A stretch of 64,000 nt of DNA from an uncultured Ruegeria sp. (GTDB taxonomy: Bacteria; Pseudomonadota; Alphaproteobacteria; Rhodobacterales; Rhodobacteraceae), in assembly GCF_947504215.1 (NCBI RefSeq), contig NZ_CANNGO010000001.1, forward strand, positions 992,001 through 1,056,000. Direction: 5' to 3'. The notes under the pieces were generated by a model. The model was not told the DNA's origin. It saw only the letters and a program-made list of their open reading frames with translations, and searched no databases. Shown piece by piece: positions 1-9,325 of this stretch; within the stretch, counting starts at the first letter, position 1; every line of letters begins with the position of its first letter. Position numbers and translations under genes: made by a program.

Positions 1-285
1 AACGAACAGACGGCGTTTCTGCGCCATCAGGCCCAGCGTATTGCGCAGGATGGCATGCAGCCCCATCTTGTCGGCAATCGCGGTAATGGCTGATTCCTGT
101 TCTGCGCGAGACACCAGCGGCGACGCAATCAGGTCGCGCAAGTCGGCACTGTCGCCCAAAGCTGCTGCCAGATCATTGATGCCGGTTTCCAGACCTGCGA
201 GGTCTTTATTCTCTTTGGCGATCTCGAAGATCGCGGTGGCATAGCGCATGGCAATGCCTGTGGAAATCGAAGCTGGTTCGGACAC
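1..285 (-). CDS. atpH: ATP synthase F1 subunit delta, N-terminal part
   Basis: The 95 residues present begin with SEPASISTGIAMRYATAIF and end at AQKRRLFV, which is the N-terminal helical domain of the delta (OSCP) subunit that joins F1 to the peripheral stalk of the membrane ATP synthase. The rest lies beyond the left edge of the window. I chose the GTG at 283-285 because a GGAAGG motif sits six bases upstream; another in-frame GTG at 289-291 directly abuts that motif. In alphaproteobacteria atpH normally heads the atpHAGDC operon, which fits the promoter-like sequence upstream and no co-directional gene before it. Confidence 0.9.
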   Translation of the reverse strand, partial: MSEPASISTGIAMRYATAIFEIAKENKDLAGLETGINDLAAALGDSADLRDLIASPLVSRAEQESAITAIADKMGLHAILRNTLGLMAQKRRLFV

Positions 286-352
286 GTCCACCCTTCCGAT
301 ATTTTGGGCCCCGAATTCGCGTTGCGGCAGCTACCCCGGGGGCGTGAAGAAA

Positions 353-372
353 CCCCGTCCAAAAGGCCGGGG
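353..372 (-). other. GC-rich hairpin in the atpH leader
   Basis: CCCCGTCC and GGCCGGGG flank an AAAA loop and pair with one mismatch. On the minus strand the stem is followed by TTTCTT, so it resembles a weak intrinsic terminator or attenuator about 70 bases before the atpH start and after the candidate promoter. Whether it affects expression cannot be judged from sequence. Confidence 0.35.
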
Positions 373-419
373 ATCAAAATCAACGGGGATGTAGCAGAGC
401 CGAACCAAGCTAGCAATAT

Positions 420-447
420 ATTATAACCATCACAGTGTTATCCACAA
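420..447 (-). promoter_or_regulatory. Candidate promoter of the atp operon
   Basis: On the minus strand TTGTGG (442-447) and a perfect TATAAT (420-425) are separated by 16 bases, about 135 bases upstream of the atpH start. The 286-598 gap holds no convincing gene; this and the leader hairpin are the only structure I see there. Confidence 0.5.
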
Positions 448-598
448 AACGTTTTAATTCATACACTTAAGGCAAGTGCGACCCTTTGGTTCAGGCACAC
501 CAGTTGAAAAATGTTACGAAATTGCAGGTTTTTGCGATTCCTGTGACTTTTTTCCCTCATGATTTTGCCTTCAACGGATCTTATGAAGGCTCGGTTCA

Positions 599-1333
599 TC
601 AGGCAGGCTTCAGCAATCCATCGAGTGCTTCTATCGGTCGTTTTTCGGAGTCTTTGGTCACGTTGCCACCCGGCGGTCGTATGTGTTTGGTCGCTTCCAC
701 GATCAGGACGCCACCTGCCATGACCGTCGGTAACCGCTGTCCGGTTTTTTCGATCAGGCTGCCAGATTTCAACCAGTAACGCTTGAAAGATGGCGGCATG
801 TACAAGGCGGAACAATGAGACCCCGGCAGGAAGTGATGGGCCTTTAACTGGTTTTCCAGTTGTGAGGCCGAATAGGGTCGCCCATAGCCGAACGGGGTTC
901 GGTCCGATCGTGACCATAACCCGGCCCGGTTCGGCACAATAAACAGCGCCCGCCCGCCTGGACCCAGAACGCGCCAGCATTCTTCTAACAGCTGAGTAGG
1001 TCGTTCTGAGGTTTCCAGCCCGTGCATCACCACCAACTTGTCCACATGACCGGTCTCGATGGGCCAGAGCGTTTCTTCCGTCAGAACCGAAACATTCGGC
1101 ATCCCGGCTGGCCACGGCATAACACCTTGCGGGCCGGGCATGAGGCCGATCACACGCCGCGCCTCCTTCAGGTAGGGGCGCAGTAGCGGCACCGCAAACC
1201 CAAAACCAGCAACAGTCTGACCTTTTGCCTCGGGCCACAGATCTGTCAGGCGGCCACGTATTGCCGCCTGCGCAGCACGCCCTAACGTGCTGCGGTAATA
1301 GAAATTCCTCAGATCCTGCACATCAAGATGCAT
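599..1333 (-). CDS. SAM-dependent methyltransferase-like protein
   Basis: A 244-residue protein with class I methyltransferase architecture. A glycine-bearing first strand ([11 protein letters not shown], about residues 40-50) would bind S-adenosylmethionine, and the [19 protein letters not shown] stretch near residues 118-136 is typical of the type 11 methyltransferase core. Motif I is weak (GFGFA rather than GxGxG), so activity is uncertain. I chose the ATG at 1333 because the upstream extension would run into the gloB start region. It is divergent from gloB across a 61-base gap. The substrate is unknown. Confidence 0.7.
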   Translation of the reverse strand: MHLDVQDLRNFYYRSTLGRAAQAAIRGRLTDLWPEAKGQTVAGFGFAVPLLRPYLKEARRVIGLMPGPQGVMPWPAGMPNVSVLTEETLWPIETGHVDKLVVMHGLETSERPTQLLEECWRVLGPGGRALFIVPNRAGLWSRSDRTPFGYGRPYSASQLENQLKAHHFLPGSHCSALYMPPSFKRYWLKSGSLIEKTGQRLPTVMAGGVLIVEATKHIRPPGGNVTKDSEKRPIEALDGLLKPA

Positions 1334-1394
1334 TGCGGACACCCGGTCAATCGGCTTAGCTGAGTGCAGTCTAGCAACGAAAGGGCAAAAGGCC

Positions 1395-2162
1395 ATGCCT
1401 CTTGAGATCGTCACCATCCCGTGCCTCAGCGACAATTACGCTTTTCTCGCCCACGACCGTGTCAGTGGCGACACAGCGCTTGTCGACGCGCCGCAGGCAG
1501 AACCGATTCTTACCGCGCTGAATGAGCGGAACTGGCAGTTGAGCCACATTCTTCTGACCCATCACCACTGGGATCACGTTGATGGCCTTGCTGCTATTCT
1601 TGAAGCCCATCCGGCAGAAGTGGTAGGCGCTGCGGCAGATGCCCACCGCCTGCCGCCCCTGAACTTGCAGGTTGCTGAAGGGGATAGATTTGAAATCGGC
1701 GGCGAACCGGTCGAGGTTCTGGATGTCTCAGGCCACACTGTAGGCCATGTGGCCTTTTACCTACCTAACAGCAAAGTCGTGTTTACAGCCGACAGCCTGA
1801 TGGCCCTTGGATGCGGGCGTCTTTTTGAAGGCACTGCCCCTCAAATGTGGTCTTCTCTAAGCAAACTAGCCGCCCTGCCCGACGACACGCTGGTATGTTC
1901 GGGGCATGAATACACCCAATCCAATGCCAGATTCGCCCTGACAATCGATCCGGACAATTTGGCTTTGCAGGACCGCGTAGTTGAAATTGATCGTGCGCGT
2001 GCAGCGGGAATACCCACGGTTCCTTCAAATCTGGCTTTGGAAAAGGCTACAAATCCCTTCTTGCGGGCGGCAGATCCGGCGATTCAAGCGCATTTAGGCA
2101 TGGAAAACTCGGACCCAGCCAAAGTTTTTGCCGAGATCCGGTCTAGAAAAGACAGGTTTTAG
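1395..2162 (+). CDS. gloB: Hydroxyacylglutathione hydrolase (glyoxalase II)
   Basis: This 255-residue metallo-beta-lactamase-fold enzyme hydrolyses S-D-lactoylglutathione to D-lactate and glutathione, the second step of cytosolic methylglyoxal detoxification. The metal motif THHHWDH is at residues 55-61, followed by the conserved SGHTVGH and CSGHEYT segments that supply further ligands. The C-terminus keeps the glyoxalase II substrate domain (ATNPFLR). Length matches the family. It is the first gene after a divergent promoter region and is followed by a 172-base gap before clpA. Confidence 0.93.
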   Translation: MPLEIVTIPCLSDNYAFLAHDRVSGDTALVDAPQAEPILTALNERNWQLSHILLTHHHWDHVDGLAAILEAHPAEVVGAAADAHRLPPLNLQVAEGDRFEIGGEPVEVLDVSGHTVGHVAFYLPNSKVVFTADSLMALGCGRLFEGTAPQMWSSLSKLAALPDDTLVCSGHEYTQSNARFALTIDPDNLALQDRVVEIDRARAAGIPTVPSNLALEKATNPFLRAADPAIQAHLGMENSDPAKVFAEIRSRKDRF

Positions 2163-2334
2163 TGCCTATTTCGCCCTCTTCACGGCCACGGTCACAGGAA
2201 ATGTGACTGTCAAGTGAAAGAAAACCCTTGAAGCCGGGCCACGATCAACCAAACTCTAATAGTATGAGGACATGGTTGGGATGGGGATCCGGCCGAAGCC
2301 CGCCCCTTCCGACCCAAGACAGAGGAGCACCCGC

Positions 2335-4659
2335 GTGCCTTCATTCTCGAGCACATTAGAACAAGCCATTCACGCGGCCTTGGCAGCTGCGAATGAGCGG
2401 CGCCACGAATTTGCAACGCTAGAACATCTGCTACTGGCGCTTTTGGAAGAACCTGACGCTATCCGCGTCATGAAAGCTTGCAGCGTTGATCTGGACGAGC
2501 TGCGCAGCACTCTGGTCGAGTTCATTGATGAGGACCTGTCCAATCTGGTCACGGATATCGACGGATCCGAAGCTGTCCCGACTGCAGCTTTCCAACGTGT
2601 TATTCAGCGCGCCGCCATCCATGTCCAAAGTTCTGGCCGAACCGAAGTTACCGGAGCAAATGTACTGGTTGCGATCTTTGCCGAGCGCGAAAGCAATGCG
2701 GCCTATTTCCTTCAAGAACAGGACATGACCCGTTACGACGCGGTCAATTTCATCGCCCATGGCGTTGCCAAGGACCCAGCATATGGCGAAAGCCGGTCCG
2801 TCTCCGGTGCGGATCAGGTCGAGGAAGAGGCGCAGGCGGGTTCCGGCGAGGCAGAACAGAAAGAAAGCGCACTCGGAAAATACTGCGTCGATCTGAATGC
2901 AAAATCCCGCGCTGGCGATGTAGACCCCTTGATCGGCCGGGCCGACGAGGTGGAACGTTGCATTCAGGTGCTTTGCCGCCGTCGCAAGAACAACCCGCTT
3001 CTGGTTGGCGACCCCGGTGTTGGCAAAACAGCCATAGCCGAAGGTCTGGCCTATAAGATTGTACAGGGCGAAGCACCCGACGTGCTCTCCGAAACAACGA
3101 TCTATTCGCTCGATATGGGCGCGTTGTTGGCCGGGACCCGCTATCGCGGCGATTTCGAAGAGCGCCTCAAGGCGGTGGTCACCGAGCTGGAAGACCACCC
3201 GGATGCGGTGCTTTTCATTGATGAAATTCATACTGTCATCGGTGCTGGCGCCACCTCAGGCGGTGCTATGGATGCCTCGAACCTGCTGAAGCCTGCGCTT
3301 CAGGGCGGCAAGCTGCGGACCATGGGGTCGACGACGTATAAAGAGTTCCGTCAGCACTTTGAGAAAGACCGTGCCCTGTCCCGCCGGTTCCAGAAGATCG
3401 ATGTAAACGAGCCTACGGTTGAAGACAGCGTAAAGATTCTGCGCGGCCTCAAGCCCTATTTTGAGAAGCATCACGAGATCAAATATACCGCAGATGCAAT
3501 CAAGACAGCGGTTGAGCTGTCTGCGCGCTACATCAATGATCGCAAATTGCCGGACAAAGCCATCGATGTAATCGACGAGGCTGGCGCCGCCCAGCATCTG
3601 GTCGCAGAAAGCAAGCGTCGCAAAACCATCGGCGTCAAGGAGATCGAAGCTGTGGTGGCCAAGATTGCGCGCATTCCGCCGAAGAACGTCACCAAAGACG
3701 ATGCCGAGGTTCTGAAAGACCTGGAAGCATCTCTGAAACGCGTGGTGTTTGGTCAGGATCTGGCCATCGAAGCGCTCTCAAGCGCGATCAAACTGGCGCG
3801 CGCCGGTCTGCGTGAGCCCGAAAAACCAATTGGCAACTACCTGTTCGCGGGACCAACTGGTGTCGGGAAGACTGAGGTCGCAAAGCAACTGGCCGATACT
3901 TTGGGGGTCGAATTGCTGCGCTTTGATATGTCCGAGTACATGGAAAAACACGCGGTCAGCCGCCTGATCGGCGCACCTCCGGGATATGTAGGCTTCGATC
4001 AGGGTGGCCTGCTGACTGACGGTGTCGATCAACACCCGCATTGTGTGTTGCTTCTGGACGAGATCGAAAAGGCGCACCCGGATGTGTTCAACATCCTGTT
4101 GCAAGTGATGGACCACGGTGAATTGACCGATCACAACGGCCGTACGGTGAATTTCCGCAACGTTGTCCTGATCATGACTTCAAACGCAGGTGCGCAGGAA
4201 CAGGCCAAGGCCGCCATCGGCTTTGCCCGTGATCGTCGCGAGGGTGAGGATACCGCAGCGATCGAACGCATGTTCACGCCGGAATTCCGCAACCGTCTGG
4301 ATGCCGTAATCTCCTTCGCACCATTGCCGAAAGAGGTCATTCTGCAAGTGGTCGAGAAATTCGTCTTGCAGCTTGAAGCGCAATTGCTGGATCGCGGTGT
4401 GACCATCGATCTGACGACCAAGGCGGCTGCCTGGCTGGCCGACAAAGGATATGATGACAAGATGGGCGCGCGACCTCTTGGGCGCGTCATTCAAGAGCAT
4501 ATCAAAAAACCGCTCGCCGAAGAGCTTTTGTTCGGGAAGCTGGCCAAAGGCGGTGTGGTGCGGGTATCGGTCAAGAAAGGTGAGCTGGACCTAGAAATCT
4601 TGGGGCCCGATCAGCGGCGTATCCCGGGCGACAAGCCGCCATTGCTGACGGCAGACTGA
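2335..4659 (+). CDS. clpA: ATP-dependent Clp protease ATP-binding subunit ClpA
   Basis: A 774-residue AAA+ unfoldase that feeds substrates into ClpP. The N-terminal Clp repeats begin PSFSSTLEQAIHAALAAANE. The first AAA module has Walker A GDPGVGKT at 225-232 and the second has GPTGVGKT at 506-513, with LFIDEIHT and LLLDEIEKAHPDV as Walker B regions. The C-terminal ClpB D2-small-type domain follows. The start is the GTG at 2335: AGAGGAG lies just upstream and homologous proteins begin at PSFS, whereas an ATG at 2272 would add 21 unrelated residues. No clpS is adjacent. A strong terminator follows. Confidence 0.95.
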   Translation: MPSFSSTLEQAIHAALAAANERRHEFATLEHLLLALLEEPDAIRVMKACSVDLDELRSTLVEFIDEDLSNLVTDIDGSEAVPTAAFQRVIQRAAIHVQSSGRTEVTGANVLVAIFAERESNAAYFLQEQDMTRYDAVNFIAHGVAKDPAYGESRSVSGADQVEEEAQAGSGEAEQKESALGKYCVDLNAKSRAGDVDPLIGRADEVERCIQVLCRRRKNNPLLVGDPGVGKTAIAEGLAYKIVQGEAPDVLSETTIYSLDMGALLAGTRYRGDFEERLKAVVTELEDHPDAVLFIDEIHTVIGAGATSGGAMDASNLLKPALQGGKLRTMGSTTYKEFRQHFEKDRALSRRFQKIDVNEPTVEDSVKILRGLKPYFEKHHEIKYTADAIKTAVELSARYINDRKLPDKAIDVIDEAGAAQHLVAESKRRKTIGVKEIEAVVAKIARIPPKNVTKDDAEVLKDLEASLKRVVFGQDLAIEALSSAIKLARAGLREPEKPIGNYLFAGPTGVGKTEVAKQLADTLGVELLRFDMSEYMEKHAVSRLIGAPPGYVGFDQGGLLTDGVDQHPHCVLLLDEIEKAHPDVFNILLQVMDHGELTDHNGRTVNFRNVVLIMTSNAGAQEQAKAAIGFARDRREGEDTAAIERMFTPEFRNRLDAVISFAPLPKEVILQVVEKFVLQLEAQLLDRGVTIDLTTKAAAWLADKGYDDKMGARPLGRVIQEHIKKPLAEELLFGKLAKGGVVRVSVKKGELDLEILGPDQRRIPGDKPPLLTAD

Positions 4660-4685
4660 TCTAACCGACCAAAATTTATCAAGAA

Positions 4686-4725
4686 CCGCCCGGCCGCTGA
4701 CCAGCGCCGGGCGGCTTTGCGTTTT
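4686..4725 (+). terminator. Intrinsic terminator of clpA
   Basis: A perfect nine-base stem, CCGCCCGGC (4686-4694) with GCCGGGCGG (4706-4714), closes an 11-base loop and is followed by CTTTGCGTTTT. It begins 27 bases after the clpA stop codon. Confidence 0.85.
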
Positions 4726-4822
4726 GGTCTGGGTCAAATCTGACACTGTATCTTGTCTGCGCGACGGAAACTGAAACTCCATACGTTTAGTCCTAGTACA
4801 CGGTCATCTGAGGAGTTTGGGA

Positions 4823-5713
4823 ATGCACAGGAAAAAAACCATGATTTGGGGTGTCGCTATTTTGGCATCTGTTAGCGCGGCCGTAGCGACGGCACAGCAT
4901 AGGTTTCGCTATCATGACGAAACCGAAACCAGACCGATCAACCTTGTGCCTGCAACGGTCGACCCAGGCACCAATCAATCCGAAATCAAAGAAACGGCAT
5001 CTAAGCTGCGCCTGACTGGCAACGGCATTCCTGACCACCTTGTTGGGCAGTTTCCCAACCGCGGAAATCCACACAGCATTTCCACTCAGAATGTAAAACT
5101 GAACATTCCGGCAAATCCAAAATCGACCGGATCCAGAACACCGTTACAAATGGGTTGGAATTTTGGCGTCTCGCTGACCGGGGTGACTTTTGATCCACTG
5201 GCAGCAGAATTCTGGCACGGGGATCAACGCTCAGGGTGGTCTTACAATGCCTTGGGTGGAGCGATTGCTCTGGGTCTTGACGCGAACTATGCGCATGTTC
5301 AGCCAAATGGAAAATATCACTATCACGGCGTCCCGACCGGATTGATCGAACTGCATGACTGGTCACCTGTCAAGCACTCGCCCCTGATTGGGTACGCTGC
5401 CGATGGCTATCCGATTTATGCCATGACTGGTGTGATTGACGGCCAGGTGATCCAAATGACCTCATCTTACCGTTTGAAATCCGGCAATCGGCCAGGGGGC
5501 AACCAACCGGACGGTCGATATGATGGCACGTTCAACGAGGACTATGCCTATGTTCAGGGCAGCGGGACATTGGATCAGTGTAACGGCGCGTTTACTGTTT
5601 CAGCCGAATATCCATCTGGAACCTATGCCTATTTCCTGACCGAAAACTACCCGGTGATCCCAAGGTGCTTTGCCGGAACACCGGACAAAAGTTTCCGTTT
5701 TGGGCGTCAATAG
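4823..5713 (+). CDS. Exported YHYH domain protein
   Basis: A 296-residue protein with a signal peptide (residues 1-26, hydrophobic stretch then VATAQ). The domain carries the name-giving KYHYHGVPTG motif, followed by PLIGYAADGYPIYAM, the core of the YHYH family. Members are often secreted and the histidines suggest metal binding, but no reaction is established. The ATG at 4823 has AGGAG seven bases upstream. The gene stands alone between the clpA terminator and a converging membrane-protein pair. Confidence 0.8.
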   Translation: MHRKKTMIWGVAILASVSAAVATAQHRFRYHDETETRPINLVPATVDPGTNQSEIKETASKLRLTGNGIPDHLVGQFPNRGNPHSISTQNVKLNIPANPKSTGSRTPLQMGWNFGVSLTGVTFDPLAAEFWHGDQRSGWSYNALGGAIALGLDANYAHVQPNGKYHYHGVPTGLIELHDWSPVKHSPLIGYAADGYPIYAMTGVIDGQVIQMTSSYRLKSGNRPGGNQPDGRYDGTFNEDYAYVQGSGTLDQCNGAFTVSAEYPSGTYAYFLTENYPVIPRCFAGTPDKSFRFGRQ

Positions 5714-5739
5714 TCTGAAGTCTCAGAAAACCAACTATT

Positions 5740-7482
5740 TCATCGTTCGGTGAGCTTCAGTTCGATCCGACGGTTCTGCGCACGGGCTTCGGGCGTGTTG
5801 GCCGGGTTGACGGGTTGGAACTCGCCGAACCCGTTGGCCGCCAATCGGTTCGGCGGTATGCCCAGCGCGTCGACCATGTAGCGCACCACTGACAAGGCAC
5901 GACCCTGGCTAAGCTCCCAGTTGTCACGATATCGACCACCACCGCCCAAAGGCACGTTATCCGTATGACCGTCGACCCGAATGACCCAGTTCAGGCCGGA
6001 TGGAATTTCGGCCGCCACACCACGCAAGATGTTGGCTACTTTGGCGACTTCCTGACGCCCTTCCGCTGACAAAACCGCCGAGCCGGTATCGAACAGAACT
6101 TCCGAGGAAAAGACAAACCGGTCCCCCTCGATCCGGACGCCCTCCTGATTGCCCAGAACATCGCGCAACCTGCCGAAAAACTCGGAGCGATAGCGTTCAA
6201 GGTCTGCGGCCTGCGCCGTCAGCTCCTGATTTTCACCGGCAAGGGATTCCGCTTCCGCCTCAAGTCGAATACGCTCGGCCTCTTCCAGTAATCGGCGGCG
6301 GCGCTCTTCCGAGGCGGCCCGTGCCAATGCCGCGTTCAGGTCCTGACCCAATGTCTGAATTTGAACTTCTGAGGCTGCGTTGCGTTCTTCGAAATCGTCC
6401 AGCAGGGCCTGCAAAGACCCCAACTGTCCTCGTAAAGCTGCGATCTGTTGGTTCAATAAGGCAGCCTCGCGTTGTGCTTTAGCAGAGATTGTCTTCTCTG
6501 CCGAAATTGTTTCGCGCGCGACGGCCAGCAGGGCCTCTCGTTGATCCGCTAATGATCTTTGCTCATCCGCGTCGACTTGCGCCTTTGTCCGCGCCGCAAG
6601 AGCGGCCTGCAACTGCGCTTGAAGTTCCTCGTTGTTCAGTTCCCCAAACTGGCGTTCAAGCTCAGCTCTGGCAGCTTGCGCAGCAGCCAACAAGGTCAGG
6701 GTTTCCTCGGCCTCCTTGCGCTGCGCCTCCAGCGCAAGGGTCATGGCCGTCAACTCAGCATCTGCGCTCTGCAACCGATTGCGCAGGTTTTCCGCAGCCG
6801 CAGCTTCCGCCAAGCGGGCCGCTTCTTCGTCGCTCAGGTTCTGTTCCAGTTCTGAAATCTGGGCCACACGTTCCGCTTCGGATTGCTCTAGATCAGCAAT
6901 CAGTGCTTCCAGTGCCTCGCGACGCGACGCCGCCAAACGCGCTGCTTCAGCCTGTGCGTCAATCTCGTCGCGGCTTTGGGCAAGTGCAAGGTTCAGCGCT
7001 TCTTGCGCGCTAAGTAGTTGTTCGCGCTGGTTTTCCAAAGCAGCGATATCACCCAACGCCCGTTCCTGATCAGACAACAAGGCCGCGACCTGCGCTTCGA
7101 AATCTGTGATACGGGTTTGGGCCTGATCCAATGCCGCCGCTTGCCGGTCCCTCTCGGTCGTCAGTGATGCGATCAGTGACTGCGCTTGCGCCAGATCACC
7201 TTCGGCCTGCGAGAGTGTCGTCGTAAGCGCCCCGAGTCGAGCTTCCAATCGACTATTTTCGCGTTCTTCCAGACCAAGGGCGCCCGCCAGCGCAGCCACT
7301 TCATCTGACAGGGCCGTCAACTCATCTTCTTGCCCCGAGATGGTTTCGCGCAGAACAAACTGTACCACCATGAAGATGGTCAGCACGAAGATCAGCACCA
7401 TCAGCAAGCCCGTCATCGCATCCACGAAGCCGGGCCAGATAGAGCCTTGGAATCGTTGGCCGGTGCGGCGGGACAGCGCCAT
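5740..7482 (-). CDS. MotB/OmpA-type peptidoglycan-binding protein with long coiled coil
   Basis: A 580-residue protein with one N-terminal membrane segment (about residues 17-40, WPGFVDAMTGLLMVLIFVL) that contains an aspartate where MotB, ExbD and TolR carry their proton-path residue. About residues 45-425 are alanine-, glutamate- and glutamine-rich with heptad-like periodicity, so probably a periplasmic coiled coil. The C-terminus is an OmpA-like peptidoglycan-binding domain (VLFDTGSAVLS, VDGHTDNVPLG, NRRIELKL). The partner gene lies three bases upstream, so the two probably form a proton-driven inner-membrane motor anchored to the cell wall. Physiological role unknown. Confidence 0.75.
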   Translation of the reverse strand: MALSRRTGQRFQGSIWPGFVDAMTGLLMVLIFVLTIFMVVQFVLRETISGQEDELTALSDEVAALAGALGLEERENSRLEARLGALTTTLSQAEGDLAQAQSLIASLTTERDRQAAALDQAQTRITDFEAQVAALLSDQERALGDIAALENQREQLLSAQEALNLALAQSRDEIDAQAEAARLAASRREALEALIADLEQSEAERVAQISELEQNLSDEEAARLAEAAAAENLRNRLQSADAELTAMTLALEAQRKEAEETLTLLAAAQAARAELERQFGELNNEELQAQLQAALAARTKAQVDADEQRSLADQREALLAVARETISAEKTISAKAQREAALLNQQIAALRGQLGSLQALLDDFEERNAASEVQIQTLGQDLNAALARAASEERRRRLLEEAERIRLEAEAESLAGENQELTAQAADLERYRSEFFGRLRDVLGNQEGVRIEGDRFVFSSEVLFDTGSAVLSAEGRQEVAKVANILRGVAAEIPSGLNWVIRVDGHTDNVPLGGGGRYRDNWELSQGRALSVVRYMVDALGIPPNRLAANGFGEFQPVNPANTPEARAQNRRIELKLTER

Positions 7483-7485
7483 GGG

Positions 7486-8664
7486 TTACTCCCCTTCCGG
7501 CGCGGTGCGCACCGCGCCGCGCGGCAGGGTCATCGCTTTGACCAACAGTTCAAGATCCTTTCGCAGTTCGTTCATGCTTTCCTGCCGTCCGGCGGAAATC
7601 TCTTCCAGAATGCGCAGCAATTGGACATCCATGGATCGCAAGCGCATGCGGCTTTCGGCGTCAATCCCTTCGCCTGACCCGTGATCGCGCAAATGATCCA
7701 ACAACGCGTCCTGGCCCAACGCGATCCGTTCCAGCGCGGCAGTCACGCCTTCGCTGTCTGCCTGACGCAAGTTCATGTCGCCAATTACATCGACCAATTG
7801 GCTTAGCTTTGCTGAAACGTCTGCCCTCTCAGTTTCCTGCGAAATAAACATCGACTGCAACGCATCCATCTGTTCTGACATCGCATCAAGAACCGGCGTC
7901 AGCACAGCAATCTCGGCACCGCCATCCTCACCCGAGGCAAATCCGACGCGGGTGATACCAGACAGCCATTCTTCCAGCTCACGGTAGAAACGGTTTTGGC
8001 CGTGCCCGGCAAACACTTCAAGAAGGCCCACAATCAGTGACCCGGCCAGACCCAGCAAAGACGAGCCAAAGGCGACGCCCATACCCTGTAACTGCGCCTC
8101 AAGCCCGGTCATGAGGCGGTTGAATACGGCCAGCCCTTCTTCGCCCTCTTGCGGATTAAGGCTGCGGATAGTGTCGACAATGGCCGGCACGGTCGTGGCC
8201 AGACCGAAAAACGTTCCCAAAAGACCCAGATAGATCAGGACGTTGGTGATATAGCGCGTAATCTCGCGTTCTTCCTCGACCCGTTCCGCCACGGAATCAA
8301 GGATCGAGCGTGTCGATGTTGAACTGATCTGAGACCGTGCGCCCCGTTCCCGCAAAAGCGACGCCAGCGGTGCCAACAGTTGGGGCGTGCGGGCGTCTTC
8401 ACGGACCACCCCGCCAACGAATGCCTCGATCCATCGGACCGAGCCGATAAGCTGCGTGACCTGATAGAAACAGGCGAACACACCGATAACAAAGACCAAC
8501 AGAATAAACCCGTTCAGATACGGGTTCGCGAAAAACACCGGCAGCACATAGGGCAGCGCCATGAATATCCCCAGCCCTGCAAGGCCGATTGCGATCAACA
8601 TCATCACAATCTGCCGAATGGGATGCGAGAAATGGGGTCTCGCGCCCTGATGTGCCTGCGCCAT
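7486..8664 (-). CDS. MotA/TolQ/ExbB-type proton channel protein
   Basis: A 392-residue membrane protein with two N-terminal membrane segments (about residues 19-45 and 48-72). A cytoplasmic stretch follows, then two conserved segments, about 145-170 (LIYLGLLGTFFGLATTVPAI) and 195-222 (VAFGSSLLGLAGSLIVGLLE), that match the MotA/TolQ/ExbB channel core. The C-terminal 150 residues are cytoplasmic and helical. Together with the next gene, three bases downstream, it should build a pentamer-plus-dimer proton-driven complex. No flagellar, Tol, Ton or phage-defence genes are adjacent, so its cargo or mechanical task is open. Confidence 0.75.
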   Translation of the reverse strand: MAQAHQGARPHFSHPIRQIVMMLIAIGLAGLGIFMALPYVLPVFFANPYLNGFILLVFVIGVFACFYQVTQLIGSVRWIEAFVGGVVREDARTPQLLAPLASLLRERGARSQISSTSTRSILDSVAERVEEEREITRYITNVLIYLGLLGTFFGLATTVPAIVDTIRSLNPQEGEEGLAVFNRLMTGLEAQLQGMGVAFGSSLLGLAGSLIVGLLEVFAGHGQNRFYRELEEWLSGITRVGFASGEDGGAEIAVLTPVLDAMSEQMDALQSMFISQETERADVSAKLSQLVDVIGDMNLRQADSEGVTAALERIALGQDALLDHLRDHGSGEGIDAESRMRLRSMDVQLLRILEEISAGRQESMNELRKDLELLVKAMTLPRGAVRTAPEGE

Positions 8665-8733
8665 GCGCGTTGTTCCCGATATTTGCCTGCTCTGGGCCGA
8701 ATCTAGCGAAATTACGCCGGTGACGCCAAGAGT

Positions 8734-9264
8734 TTATGCGGTAAGCTTGCGCACCCGTTGCGACAACCACTCAAGATCCGGATCGTGTAAGCCGATCTCG
8801 GTCAGATGTTCGGCTGTATTGTACAGATATTCGGTGTTAGGGCCGCGCCCGCCAACCGCGTGGGCGATGATCTGGGCCTGATCCTCTAACGGCATACCGC
8901 CGCAATATTGAACATGATCGCCATCAATCACATATGTCACGGCATTCACAGCCTCGCCATTGTCCAGATGAACATCCAGCATTCGTTCAACATAGGCCGA
9001 CGAGATTAGTTCGCGTTCGCGTAGTTCTTGTAATGTACGGTCTTCGTGCCCGGATTCCACCGCCAGAGCCAACCCTTTGCACTGAGCCTCGGCCTGTTCG
9101 TCCAACGCCAAGACAAGGCCCGGGTTTTCTTCTGTCCCGCGGTGGTGGATCGAGCTCATGCAAAATGACCGCGCATAACCGTGCAACGTCGCGCGTTCGC
9201 TGCGGGCCACAGGAAAGCCCGGATTCCACAGCAGAGATCCATAACCGAAAACCCACATCGTCAT
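8734..9264 (-). CDS. ChaC-like gamma-glutamylcyclotransferase
   Basis: A 176-residue protein opening with WVFGYGSLLWNPGF, the substrate loop of the ChaC family, which cleaves glutathione to 5-oxoproline and Cys-Gly in the cytosol. The candidate catalytic glutamate lies in the HHRGTEENPGL region, and the GGRGPNTEYL segment is also typical. I chose the ATG at 9264 because AAGGA is eight bases upstream; a second in-frame ATG is at 9258. The gene diverges from the DUF2125 gene, with 61 bases between the starts. Confidence 0.85.
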   Translation of the reverse strand: MTMWVFGYGSLLWNPGFPVARSERATLHGYARSFCMSSIHHRGTEENPGLVLALDEQAEAQCKGLALAVESGHEDRTLQELRERELISSAYVERMLDVHLDNGEAVNAVTYVIDGDHVQYCGGMPLEDQAQIIAHAVGGRGPNTEYLYNTAEHLTEIGLHDPDLEWLSQRVRKLTA

Positions 9265-9325
9265 TGCACTGGTCCTTGCCCGTTTCGGCCTATAAACATC
9301 AAATCCAAGGCAGGAAAAAGGGCCA

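Noticed and set aside
1371..1646. Minus-strand frame over the start of gloB
   Set aside because: Shadow of gloB; the gloB frame carries the intact metal-binding motif.
6000..7069. Long plus-strand frames opposite the coiled-coil gene
   Set aside because: They are shadows of the alanine- and glutamate-rich minus-strand gene; no ribosome sites or family likeness.
5740..8664. Zorya-type anti-phage system (ZorA/ZorB are MotA/MotB-like)
   Set aside because: No zorC, zorD or zorE gene follows, the long coiled coil is in the B subunit rather than the A subunit tail, and the neighbours are ordinary housekeeping genes.
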